Shown in pieces: positions 50,239 to 57,591 of a stretch of DNA of 64,000 bases; the first letter of the stretch is position 1; each line of letters starts with the position of its first letter. Source of the DNA: Streptomyces monashensis. GTDB lineage: Bacteria > Actinomycetota > Actinomycetes > Streptomycetales > Streptomycetaceae. A program made the position numbers and the translations under genes. The stretch covers positions 92,216 to 156,215 of the forward strand of contig NZ_MLYO01000007.1 in NCBI RefSeq assembly GCF_001866665.1, given 5' to 3'. The notes beneath the pieces were generated by a model. It did not search any database, was not told the origin of the DNA, and was given only the letters and a program-made list of their open reading frames with translations.

Positions 50239-50705
50239 GTCGCCCCCAACCTCGTTGCACCTCGAGGACGCGGCTCGCGGCACTTGGGAGGGCAGGCACT
50301 ACCCGGTTTCCTCTGCGTGGCCGTGTACACGAGGTTGGAAGCCCGGAGGCACCACGCAGATCATCCAACTCCCCTGTCATTCCACGAGATCGCCCGCACC
50401 ACAGGCCCGGTCGCGGACGGTCATCCGGCAACACGAGGAACTCGCCCCCGGCACCCCGCGCTACGACGTGGACATCGTCCGCGGCAAGAGTGACGGCCTG
50501 GGACCGCCCCGCGTACGCGGGGACCACGGCGACCGGGACCTACGACGCCCGCGCCTCGGGGCCACCCCCCGCAGCCACACTAGCCGTCCGGTCAGTGTGT
50601 CCACGCGGCCGACGTCGACGGTTCCTCCGACAGGTTGTCGACGGTCAGCTCGGTGATTCCGGTGTCCGGTTTGAAGTCCCCCGCCGCACGCCTCCGGGAT
50701 GCCCG
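50239..50705. other. Gene-poor stretch with an orphan CRISPR-like repeat
   Basis: A 467-bp gap with no convincing gene. A plus-frame piece (RQHEELAPGTPRYDVDIV) looks like a fragment of an old gene. The CRISPR-like unit at 50500-50527 is listed separately. No second unit at 55-65 bp spacing was found. Confidence 0.5.
50500..50527. repeat. Single type I-E-style CRISPR repeat unit
   Basis: 28 nt beginning GGGACCGCCCCGCG and ending ACGCGGGGACCAC. This closely follows the palindromic I-E repeats of actinobacteria (GTGGTCCCCGCG...CGCGGGG...). Only one unit is present and no cas gene is in the window, so it is a relic or a coincidence. Confidence 0.45.
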
Positions 50706-51080
50706 CTACTGCGGCCCGAAGATGATGTTGCCGTGGACGTCGCGAGCCTGGATGAGGTTCGTGACGGTTCCACTGTTGGTGTTGTGCAGGTCAGGCATGT
50801 CGGGCAGCTCGCGTACGACGTCGAGCAAGGTCGGGCGCTCCGCAAGAACGGCAGCGAGGTAGCCAGCCCAGTACGCTCTCTGCACGGCCTCGTCGTCGCC
50901 CATCCCTGCGGCCTGGCGGTGGGCCGTATCCAGGCGGCGTTCGACGTCGGCCCGTCCTTCGCCGGTCTGTCGGCTCCAGCGGCGTGCTAAGGCGTCGCGC
51001 ACGTGTGTCCAGCCGTCGGTGAGAATCGCCGTGACGAGGGACTGGGCGCTGGGCAGGAGCACGGATGTCATCGGATCCAT
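50706..51080 (-). CDS. Small effector-like protein with C-terminal amyloid-signalling motif
   Basis: A 124-residue protein. Residues 1-95 are helical (LVTAILTDGWTHVRDALARR... EAVQRAYWAGYLAAVL), fitting the Bell-type domains of actinobacterial effectors. The C-terminus (about 100-121) has SGTVTNLIQARDVHGNIIF, nearly the same as the N-terminal motif of the NB-ARC protein at 51991-54357 (SGTARDVVQARDVQGGIHF). In the BASS model such shared motifs nucleate from receptor to effector to trigger cell death. The start could be ATG 51080, 51071 or GTG 51095. Confidence 0.72.
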   Translation of the reverse strand: MDPMTSVLLPSAQSLVTAILTDGWTHVRDALARRWSRQTGEGRADVERRLDTAHRQAAGMGDDEAVQRAYWAGYLAAVLAERPTLLDVVRELPDMPDLHNTNSGTVTNLIQARDVHGNIIFGPQ

Positions 51081-51145
51081 GAGATGATCACGCACCTTTG
51101 CTTTGCGGTTCGGCTTCGCCCGTCATGGTGGAAGGTGGCTGACGG

Positions 51146-51985
51146 ATGCGCGTAGTGCTGATGGCGTACGGGGCCGAAGGCTTCGAGGACTTGCAAGCGG
51201 CGTGCGAGACAGCCGGCCACGCCCCGGTCGCGTACGTGTGCGCTGCATCGCGGGATGGGGCTGCCGTGGATGAGGTGCTGGCGGCGATGCCGCCCGGGCC
51301 CGATCTGCTGGTCCCTCGCAGCCCGCAGGGTCTCACGCTCAGCCTTGCCGGATACGAACCCGACATTGTCGTGTGCTACGGGATTCCGTGGCGACTGCCC
51401 GCGTCTGTGCTGCGCGTACCGCGCATTGGGGTGTTGAACGTCCATCCGTCGCTGCTTCCGCGGCACCGGGGGCCGATGCCGGTGCACTGGGCCGTGCGGC
51501 ACGGCGATGAGGAGACCGGGGTGACGGTTCACTGGATGGACGAGGCGTTCGACAGCGGCCCGGTCGTGGCGCAGCGCGGCGGCATTGCCCTGCCGGACGA
51601 TCTGGCAGGCGACGTGGTCTTCGCGCAGGTCCGGGCCACGATCCGGGCTCTGGTGCCACAGGCGCTGGCCCTGGCGGAAGACGGTTTCGCAGGCACGCCG
51701 CAGGACGAGTCGCTGGCGTCGTACGAGGGTGCTATGGGCCCGGAGAGCGCGGTCATCGACTGGAGCCGGCCGGCCCGGGAGATCCACAACCTGGTGCGGG
51801 CCTACCGTTTCGGCCTGTTCGCCGTGCCGGGGCCGCTGGCACTCGTTCGGGGCAAGTGGGTCAGTGTGCTGCGGACCAGCACCAGTGAGGTGAGCGGCGT
51901 CAGGATGCGGTGCGGGGACCGGCCGCTGTGGGTCACCGAATCGGTGCCGGTGCCGGCTCGTGATCGCTGGCTGGCCTCGTCGTGA
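51146..51985 (+). CDS. Formyltransferase-family protein
   Basis: A 279-residue enzyme of the methionyl-tRNA/sugar formyltransferase family. The catalytic triad can be placed at N98 and H100 (LNVHPSLLPRHRGPMP) and D136 (DEAFDSGPVV), the usual N-H-D arrangement for transfer from 10-formyl-THF. The C-terminal segment (IDWSRPAREIHNLVRAYRFG) is also typical. It is shorter than Fmt (about 310), so an amino-sugar or other small-molecule N-formyltransferase is likely. It lies between the two amyloid-motif genes in opposite direction. Confidence 0.85.
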   Translation: MRVVLMAYGAEGFEDLQAACETAGHAPVAYVCAASRDGAAVDEVLAAMPPGPDLLVPRSPQGLTLSLAGYEPDIVVCYGIPWRLPASVLRVPRIGVLNVHPSLLPRHRGPMPVHWAVRHGDEETGVTVHWMDEAFDSGPVVAQRGGIALPDDLAGDVVFAQVRATIRALVPQALALAEDGFAGTPQDESLASYEGAMGPESAVIDWSRPAREIHNLVRAYRFGLFAVPGPLALVRGKWVSVLRTSTSEVSGVRMRCGDRPLWVTESVPVPARDRWLASS

Positions 51986-51990
51986 AGTCG

Positions 51991-54357
51991 TCACCGCTGG
52001 GCCATGCTTTCCCGTAGCCGTACAGCGCGCGGATCGGTGAACGCCGTGAGCAGGTCGCATGCGTCAGCTCGTGCGTCGGCGGCCTCCTGCGGTGTGCCGG
52101 CACGGTCCAGGGCCTCCGCCAGGTGCACCAGCGTTTGCGCCGTCTCCCATGTCTGCTCAAGGTCGCGGTAGGTGACAACTGCCCGGCGGTGGCATTCGGC
52201 GGCTTCCTGAGCACGGTCGAGTTGCAAATACGTCTGCCCGAGCCCGTCCCAGGCTGCGGCCTGGCGGGTGCGGTCGCCCAGCTGTTCTTGGAGTGTGGCG
52301 GCGCGGCGGTAGGAGGCCAGTGCCTGGGTGGGTTGCCCGGTGGCGCGTTGAGCATCTCCCAAGGCCAGCAGCCAGTAGCCTTCCGCGGCTGCGCTGCGGA
52401 TCTCAGTGGCGATGGCTACGGCCTGCTCAGCGTGTGCCAACGCAGCATCCGCATTTCCGCTGTCCAACTCCGCCGCGGCAAGGAGCCTGAGGGCATTGCC
52501 CTCGGCGTGGCGATCGTCGTGGGCCCTGAATACCTCGACTCCTCGGCGCAGCGGGCCAAGTGCGCCGGCCGGGTACCCGAGTTCCAGTTCCACCTGCGCG
52601 AGGTTGACTGCCACGCGAGGCTCCCAGAAGCCGTCGCTCAGCGCCGCGAACAGCGCCCTGCTACCTTCGAGCGCCGCTTGTGCCGGTGCGAGATTGCGGC
52701 GGCGTAGTTCAAGCAGACCAAGGCCGTTGAGCGTCAACGCCTCACCGAAGGTATCCCGCAGGTCTCGGCGCAGGGTCAGTGCCGACTCGTAGTGCTCGGC
52801 CGCGGCTGCCAGGCACTGGGACTGGGCGTACGCCATGCCGAGGCTCTCCTGCAGTTCGGCTTCGGCGCCTCGATCGCCGTCGCGCCGGGCGGCCTCCAGA
52901 CCGATCTGCGAGGTGGCGAGCCAGTCCTGGAATGGGTTGTTGGTCATGTAGACGGCACGCAGGACCACCGCCAGCTGCCAGGCGATCCGGTCCAGCCCGC
53001 TACTCGCGGCCGCACGCACGGCAGCGACCAGGTTGTCGCGTTCCGCCTCGTACCACCGCATCGCCTGCGCCTCGTCGGCGAACAGCAGCTCGGGCAGTCC
53101 TGCGTCGGCAGGTACCAGCTCCACGCGAGGCTCGTGCGGAGCGACGCGGGCCTGGATCGCGTCGGCGGTGTGCAGGTACCAGGTCAGCACCCTGCTCAGC
53201 GCATCGTGGCGCTCCTGGGGAGTCTGCTCCAGCCGTGCCTGATCGGCGGCATAGGCTCGCAGCAGGTCATGCAGGCGGAAGCGATCGGGGGCGGTCTGCT
53301 CGACCATATGCGCGGCAGCGACGACATCAAGCAGGCGTCGCGCGGTACGGACGTCGACTCCTGCGAGGGCTGCCGCAGCCGTGTCGCTGAAGTCCGGCCC
53401 GGGGTGCAGTCCGAGTAGCCGGAAGAGCCGGGCGGCATCTGAGGGCAACGCCCGATATGACCATGTGAACACGGGACGCACCGCCTCAGACTCCTCGTCG
53501 CCGTCTGCCGACAGAACTTCCCACCGGCCGGACTCGTCACGCAGCTCGCCGATCAAATCCTCCAGGTGCATCAGCGGCCGCCCCGCCGCACGCTCGGCAG
53601 CGATCCTGAGCGCCAACGGCAGGCGCGCGCACAGCGAGGCGAGTTCCGCCACCTGCTCAGGATCGTCCCCGTCCCGATAGCCCCGGGTGACGCTGCGCAG
53701 CAGGGCGACCGAGCCGTCCTGGTCGAGTACGTCCAGCGTGAGGCGCCACGCTCCCTCCCGGATCGTCAGGCCAGGCAGACGGTGCCTGCTGGTCACGATG
53801 ACCAGGCATCCCGGCGTCGCCGGCAGCAATGGTCTGACCTGGGACGCGCTGGCGGCGTTGTCGAGCACGATCAGCAGCCTGCGGCCGGCAAGCCATGAGC
53901 GGAAGGCCGCGGCCATGTGCTCGCCCTCGGCATGAACCGCGTCCGCAGGGGCGCCCAGCACCCGCAGGAAGCTTTCAAGGACCCGCTCGTACCTGACCGG
54001 GGCCTGCGGGTCGTAGCCGTGCAGATCGGCATACAACTGGCCGTCCGGGAACCGGTCACGGACCGCATGCGACCAGTGCAGCACCAAAGACGTCTTTCCG
54101 ACTCCCGCAGTGCCGGTTACCAGAAGCACCTGCGCAGAGGCGAGACCGTCATCGAGCAGACGGTCAAGCGCCTGACGCTCAGCGCGTCTGTTGACGAAGC
54201 CCTGCCCGGCCATAGGAAGTTGGTACGGCACGGGCGGCCGCACGCGATCGGTCGCCGGAGCGTGGAAATGTATCCCGCCTTGTACGTCGCGTGCCTGCAC
54301 GACGTCACGGGCGGTGCCGGAGAGTGAGGAGTTGACTTCCTCGCGCGGCTCATACAC
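51991..54357 (-). CDS. NB-ARC-TPR protein with N-terminal amyloid-signalling motif
   Basis: A 788-residue STAND/NLR-like protein. Residues 12-33 carry the motif SGTARDVVQARDVQGGIHF. The NB-ARC ATPase follows: P-loop VTGTAGVGKTSL (about 80-91), LLIVLDNAAS (Walker B), VTSRHRL, LCARLPLALRIAAE (GLPLA-like) and the winged helix FTWSYRALPSDAARLFRLLGL. TPR repeats fill about 500-775 (AEAELQESLGMAYAQ, EALTLNGLGLLEL, AEGYWLLALGDAQRA). GTG 54355-54357 overlaps the upstream stop by 8 nt. It resembles AfsR-like regulators but lacks their N-terminal DNA-binding domain; the amyloid motif suggests an effector-linked signalling role. Confidence 0.85.
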   Translation of the reverse strand: MYEPREEVNSSLSGTARDVVQARDVQGGIHFHAPATDRVRPPVPYQLPMAGQGFVNRRAERQALDRLLDDGLASAQVLLVTGTAGVGKTSLVLHWSHAVRDRFPDGQLYADLHGYDPQAPVRYERVLESFLRVLGAPADAVHAEGEHMAAAFRSWLAGRRLLIVLDNAASASQVRPLLPATPGCLVIVTSRHRLPGLTIREGAWRLTLDVLDQDGSVALLRSVTRGYRDGDDPEQVAELASLCARLPLALRIAAERAAGRPLMHLEDLIGELRDESGRWEVLSADGDEESEAVRPVFTWSYRALPSDAARLFRLLGLHPGPDFSDTAAAALAGVDVRTARRLLDVVAAAHMVEQTAPDRFRLHDLLRAYAADQARLEQTPQERHDALSRVLTWYLHTADAIQARVAPHEPRVELVPADAGLPELLFADEAQAMRWYEAERDNLVAAVRAAASSGLDRIAWQLAVVLRAVYMTNNPFQDWLATSQIGLEAARRDGDRGAEAELQESLGMAYAQSQCLAAAAEHYESALTLRRDLRDTFGEALTLNGLGLLELRRRNLAPAQAALEGSRALFAALSDGFWEPRVAVNLAQVELELGYPAGALGPLRRGVEVFRAHDDRHAEGNALRLLAAAELDSGNADAALAHAEQAVAIATEIRSAAAEGYWLLALGDAQRATGQPTQALASYRRAATLQEQLGDRTRQAAAWDGLGQTYLQLDRAQEAAECHRRAVVTYRDLEQTWETAQTLVHLAEALDRAGTPQEAADARADACDLLTAFTDPRAVRLRESMAQR

Positions 54358-54961
54358 CCGTCGGAGGCTTGAGGTGGGCCACTTCACGGTCGAAGAACGT
54401 GCCGATGTCCTCACCCAGCACGTACAGCTCCTCAACCCGCGCCGCGACGCGATCCCGCGTTCTCGTACCGAGGTATCGCACGGCCCCTTCCAGGACACCC
54501 TCCGCGTCGTAAAGGATCTCGTACACCGTGTCGTCGTTCAGAGTGACCAACTCCGGTACGGTCCCCTCGCGTTCGTATGCCGCGATGTGCTGCGGGCCGA
54601 CGACGCGGATCAGCTCACCGCACTCGGCCCGCACACGCAGCAGATGCAGCTCCCACTGCAGGTACGGCGTGAGTGGCTGCTCCACCACACGGACGCGCAG
54701 CAGACGGCACCGATGACGCGCGGCCAGACGGGACAGGTCGTGCAGTTCGGCGCGCTGGGCCTCGATCAGCCTCAGCGCCTCCTCCCAGTCCCCCTGGGCA
54801 AAGGCCTCCCAGCTCGCATCGCCCGGCTCACGGAAGTGCTGGCGGCGTTCCAGCTTCCACGAATCACACCCGTCGACAGCGAAATCCCTGCCGCGGAAGT
54901 CCTCGCGATAAGCGTCCAGTCCCAGTCGCTCGCCGGACGAGGCGCCAAGAAGGTCACGCAT
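54350..54961 (-). CDS. DUF6879-like protein
   Basis: A 203-residue protein. LLGASSGERLGLDAYREDFR, FRGRDFAVDGCDSWKLERRQHF and WELHLLRVRAECGE, VVTLN-like strand (PELVTLNDDTVYEILYD) and YEREGTVPE agree with DUF6879, a common Streptomyces family of unknown biochemistry usually near XRE or small regulatory genes. ATG 54959-54961 overlaps the previous stop by 8 nt. It sits in an operon with the 89-residue gene upstream and the NB-ARC gene downstream. Confidence 0.78.
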   Translation of the reverse strand: MRDLLGASSGERLGLDAYREDFRGRDFAVDGCDSWKLERRQHFREPGDASWEAFAQGDWEEALRLIEAQRAELHDLSRLAARHRCRLLRVRVVEQPLTPYLQWELHLLRVRAECGELIRVVGPQHIAAYEREGTVPELVTLNDDTVYEILYDAEGVLEGAVRYLGTRTRDRVAARVEELYVLGEDIGTFFDREVAHLKPPTGV

Positions 54962-55223
54962 CCGGAATGTGGGCCTTGGCGGCCAGCAGAGTGACGCGCG
55001 GGATGACCACGAGGCGTTCTCCACCGCCGATCACCGCATCCTCGGGCAGCCCCTCGGAATAGACCGCCGTGAGGTCACGGCCGATGACCGCGAAGTCGCC
55101 GTTGTCGAACTCCCAGATGTCCGGACAGCCGTCCCGGCCCCCAGTCGTACCCAGCTCGGCCGGCGCGACGCCGATGCGCCGGACCAGCCGCGCCTGTGGA
55201 TCCGCGTCCCACGTACCGCCCAT
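54954..55223 (-). CDS. Small protein partnered with DUF6879
   Basis: An 89-residue acidic protein, DIWEFDNGDFAVIGRDLTAV and GGGERLVVIPRVTLLAAK. This wording is familiar from small Streptomyces proteins encoded just before DUF6879 genes (from memory). ATG 55221-55223 has a G-rich leader (AGGGGGCGACGT). Function unknown; first gene of the NB-ARC operon. Confidence 0.75.
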   Translation of the reverse strand: MGGTWDADPQARLVRRIGVAPAELGTTGGRDGCPDIWEFDNGDFAVIGRDLTAVYSEGLPEDAVIGGGERLVVIPRVTLLAAKAHIPDA

Positions 55224-55667
55224 ACGTCGCCCCCTGTGACCTCTGCCCAGACCGGCTACCCAGCGTACGAACCCAGCGACAGGCCGTCCACGGGTGCTCG
55301 CGGGAATCAGCCATCTGCCGCAGGCCCTAACCGAGAGAAATGCGGGACCTCGTTCACCCGCCGCTCATGGAACGCGTTCACTGCGCACGCGGACGGCATC
55401 GAGGTGTACGACATGGGATGGGTCGAGTTTGGCTCAAGATGTCGGGCTGTCCGGCAGGGGAGCGTGAACGACCTTGTCAGGTAGACGATGACATTGGGAC
55501 TTGTCTCGTCGCAGGTCTCGGTTTGGTGATCGCGATAGCCGATCCAGTCGCGCTGCCCGGCCCACCAGCGCACCACCGCGAGGACAACACCGCAGCCACA
55601 GCCCGACGACTTCACCTCACCGAGTGAAGATCACCAACAGCATCCGAAACTGCGGCCAGAGCCATTT
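55224..55667. other. Gene-poor stretch
   Basis: A 444-bp gap. A plus-strand frame carries a natural-looking end (CGTSFTRRSWNAFTAHADG then IEVYDMGWVEFGSR, stop near 55482) without a start of its own, perhaps a gene remnant. Minus-strand frame 55307-55615 looks random. No clear promoter motif identified. Confidence 0.45.
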
Positions 55668-55814
55668 TCACGAAGCCTCATCAGCGTCCGCCACGGCCAG
55701 CGGTTCCGCGTCGGGATGCTGTGGATGCCGTACCTCGACCACCCACCTTCCGTCCCGCACGAACGCCTGTGCCTGGCAGGCGGGTACCGGGTCGTACTCG
55801 GCCTCGATGCTCAC
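55668..55814 (-). CDS. Very small conserved-looking protein
   Basis: A 48-residue acidic protein, SIEAEYDPVPACQAQAFVRD and GRWVVEVRHPQHPDAEPLAV. The GTG at 55812-55814 has AGGAG 7 nt upstream, a textbook spacing. Its composition is much more natural than the longer frame from 56036 in which it is embedded. Function unknown. Confidence 0.58.
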   Translation of the reverse strand: MSIEAEYDPVPACQAQAFVRDGRWVVEVRHPQHPDAEPLAVADADEAS

Positions 55815-56207
55815 AGTCTGACTCCTGTCTCTCGCTTCGCTCGGATGTTGGTGAGGAAGGGCTGCATCCGGCCACCCCTGGCAGCCCCAGCGGTCCCCTC
55901 GCATCCCCCTCCGCTCCACAGGAGTCACACAGGTACCTCCTGGGTTGCACACTTGATCACCGCATTCCGGATGACTGCCGCTGCCGGAGTTGCTTTCAGC
56001 CGGGCCGACATAGCTGCTCTTGACCGGCATGAACATGCTCTGTCTAGAGTGGCGAGCTGCTCCCGGTCAGTTGGGGAACTGCCTGCTCGTATCGTTCGGG
56101 CGGGACGGGAGCGGACGACCAACACGCACTGGGCACAACGGGGACCGCATCGCGCCTGCCACCACGGCAGTCCCCTCTTGTGCCTTCAACACGGGGGGAA
56201 CATCGCT
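55815..56207. promoter_or_regulatory. Control region upstream of the secreted-protein gene
   Basis: No gene seen. TTGACC near 56020 and TAGAGT near 56045 (19-bp spacer) could be a rightward promoter, leaving about 155 nt of leader before ATG 56208. Confidence 0.35.
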
Positions 56208-56744
56208 ATGCGCAAGTGGCTACCTACTCTCGCCCTCTCTGCCGCTGTCATCTCTTCGGTTCTGGCAGCTCCGCAGGCCCTGGCTCAGGACTCGAAGCCG
56301 ATCTCCGAGAAGGTGCCCGGCACCAACGTGGAATTCTCACCGAGTGCCGATCCGCAGACACGTGCCCTCGCGGCGACGGATCCCACAGCGGTACAGGCCG
56401 CTGGTTTGTTATGCGGTAGCGGATACAAACTGGAATTTATGGAGCCTCTTCCGGATGCCCGCCGGTTCGGAACCCTGTTCACGTACACCAAGTACACATC
56501 GGGGACGAACGGGGCGTGCGCCCTCTTCGACAACAACCTCGGGGCCAAGAAGCACATGAAGCTGAAGGTGTGCTGGACTACGTGCAACGTCGATGAAGGC
56601 TCGTTCTCTGACTACGCGGGTCCGGTCAAGTACGAGAGCACCCCTATCAAGTTCGACCCAGCCTGCGCGCAGGTGACTGCCCTGATGTGGGAGGGCGATG
56701 TCCCGATCATCAACCACCAAACCCACGCTGCTGGCTGTGACTGA
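56208..56744 (+). CDS. Secreted protein of unknown function
   Basis: A 178-residue protein with a Sec signal peptide (MRKWLPTLALSAAVISS... APQALAQD, probable cleavage after AQA/LAQ near residue 27). The mature part has five or six cysteines (LLCGSGY, NGACALF, VCWTTCN, PACAQV, AAGCD), so disulfides are likely, and it looks beta-rich. ATG 56208 follows GGGGGAA. Similar small Streptomyces exported proteins exist with no assigned role. Confidence 0.75.
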   Translation: MRKWLPTLALSAAVISSVLAAPQALAQDSKPISEKVPGTNVEFSPSADPQTRALAATDPTAVQAAGLLCGSGYKLEFMEPLPDARRFGTLFTYTKYTSGTNGACALFDNNLGAKKHMKLKVCWTTCNVDEGSFSDYAGPVKYESTPIKFDPACAQVTALMWEGDVPIINHQTHAAGCD

Positions 56745-56782
56745 CCATCACCCGTCCCTCTCCTTCTTCGAGGTACATGTTC

Positions 56783-57373
56783 ATGCCCGTGCACACGCCG
56801 GTATCTCGTCGGCTCCTCGTCCTGCTCATCGCTGCCGGAGCGATGACCGCTGCGTGCGGGCATGAACAGGCGAGTCATGGTCGAGGCACATCAGCTCCCC
56901 AGTCCTCACTGTCGGCTTCCGCGACATCGCCGTCAGCGGGCGCTACGAGCCCTGACGGGACAGAAGCGGCCAGGCAGAAGGCGGAGAGGGAGCGCAGGCA
57001 GGCCGCACCGCCTGGGGTGACCATTACGCCGTCCGCAGTGTCCGGTATCGCCAAGGGCGGCGAGCAGTTCGGAACTCCGGTCATCCGACGCGGAGATGTG
57101 ACCATCTACACGCCCAGACGGGACAGGGACGCCTTGGCAGTCCCCGTAGAGGTGGTCAACAGCGGCGCCAAGCGTGCCTTCTACCGATTCCGCATTCGCG
57201 TGACGGGGCCGGGCGGCTTCGATGCGACGGCGAGCGCCTCGATGGACGTCGTAGGTCTATATCCCGGGACCTCGTGGCCGACCGAGTTGACTATAAAGGA
57301 TCCCGGCCACACGCCTCCCGCGCACCCGCAGATCACCATCGTGAGCGTCGAGCGGAACGAATACCAGCGGTAA
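56783..57373 (+). CDS. Putative lipoprotein with a beta-sandwich-like domain
   Basis: A 196-residue protein. SRRLLVLLIAAGAMTAACGHE contains a lipobox (TAAC) for lipid attachment. A Ser/Ala/Thr-rich linker (about 30-75) leads to a beta-like domain (GDVTIYTPRRDRDALAVPVE ... RAFYRFRIRVTG ... TSWPTELTIKDPG) as in DUF4352-type extracellular proteins. ATG 56783 is favoured over 56777 because GAGG lies 9 nt upstream. Confidence 0.75.
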   Translation: MPVHTPVSRRLLVLLIAAGAMTAACGHEQASHGRGTSAPQSSLSASATSPSAGATSPDGTEAARQKAERERRQAAPPGVTITPSAVSGIAKGGEQFGTPVIRRGDVTIYTPRRDRDALAVPVEVVNSGAKRAFYRFRIRVTGPGGFDATASASMDVVGLYPGTSWPTELTIKDPGHTPPAHPQITIVSVERNEYQR

Positions 57374-57424
57374 ACAACTCTCCATTCGCGTCTCGTCCCT
57401 TTGCGTCCCAGTGGGGCGGAAGCT

Positions 57425-57471
57425 GCGGCGGGCACGGGCATCGGCTGCGAGGCGATGTCCGTGCCCGCCGC
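57425..57471 (+). terminator. Hairpin terminator after the lipoprotein gene
   Basis: 13-bp perfect stem GCGGCGGGCACGG / CCGTGCCCGCCGC with a 21-nt loop. Confidence 0.78.
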
Positions 57472-57591
57472 TACCAGCTGACCCGCTTTGAACTCAGCCC
57501 GCGCTCCGGCCCTCTGTCGTGACGGTGGGCGGGCGAGCCCTGCCTCGACCAGGCACGGGACACCACTCACGAGAAACGGGGAAACTCTCTC

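Noticed and set aside
50239..50705. A CRISPR array
   Set aside because: Only one repeat-like unit; no second unit at array spacing and no cas genes in the window.
51991..54357. SARP/AfsR antibiotic regulator
   Set aside because: NB-ARC and TPR parts agree, but the N-terminal DNA-binding and BTAD domains are missing and an amyloid-type motif occupies the N-terminus.
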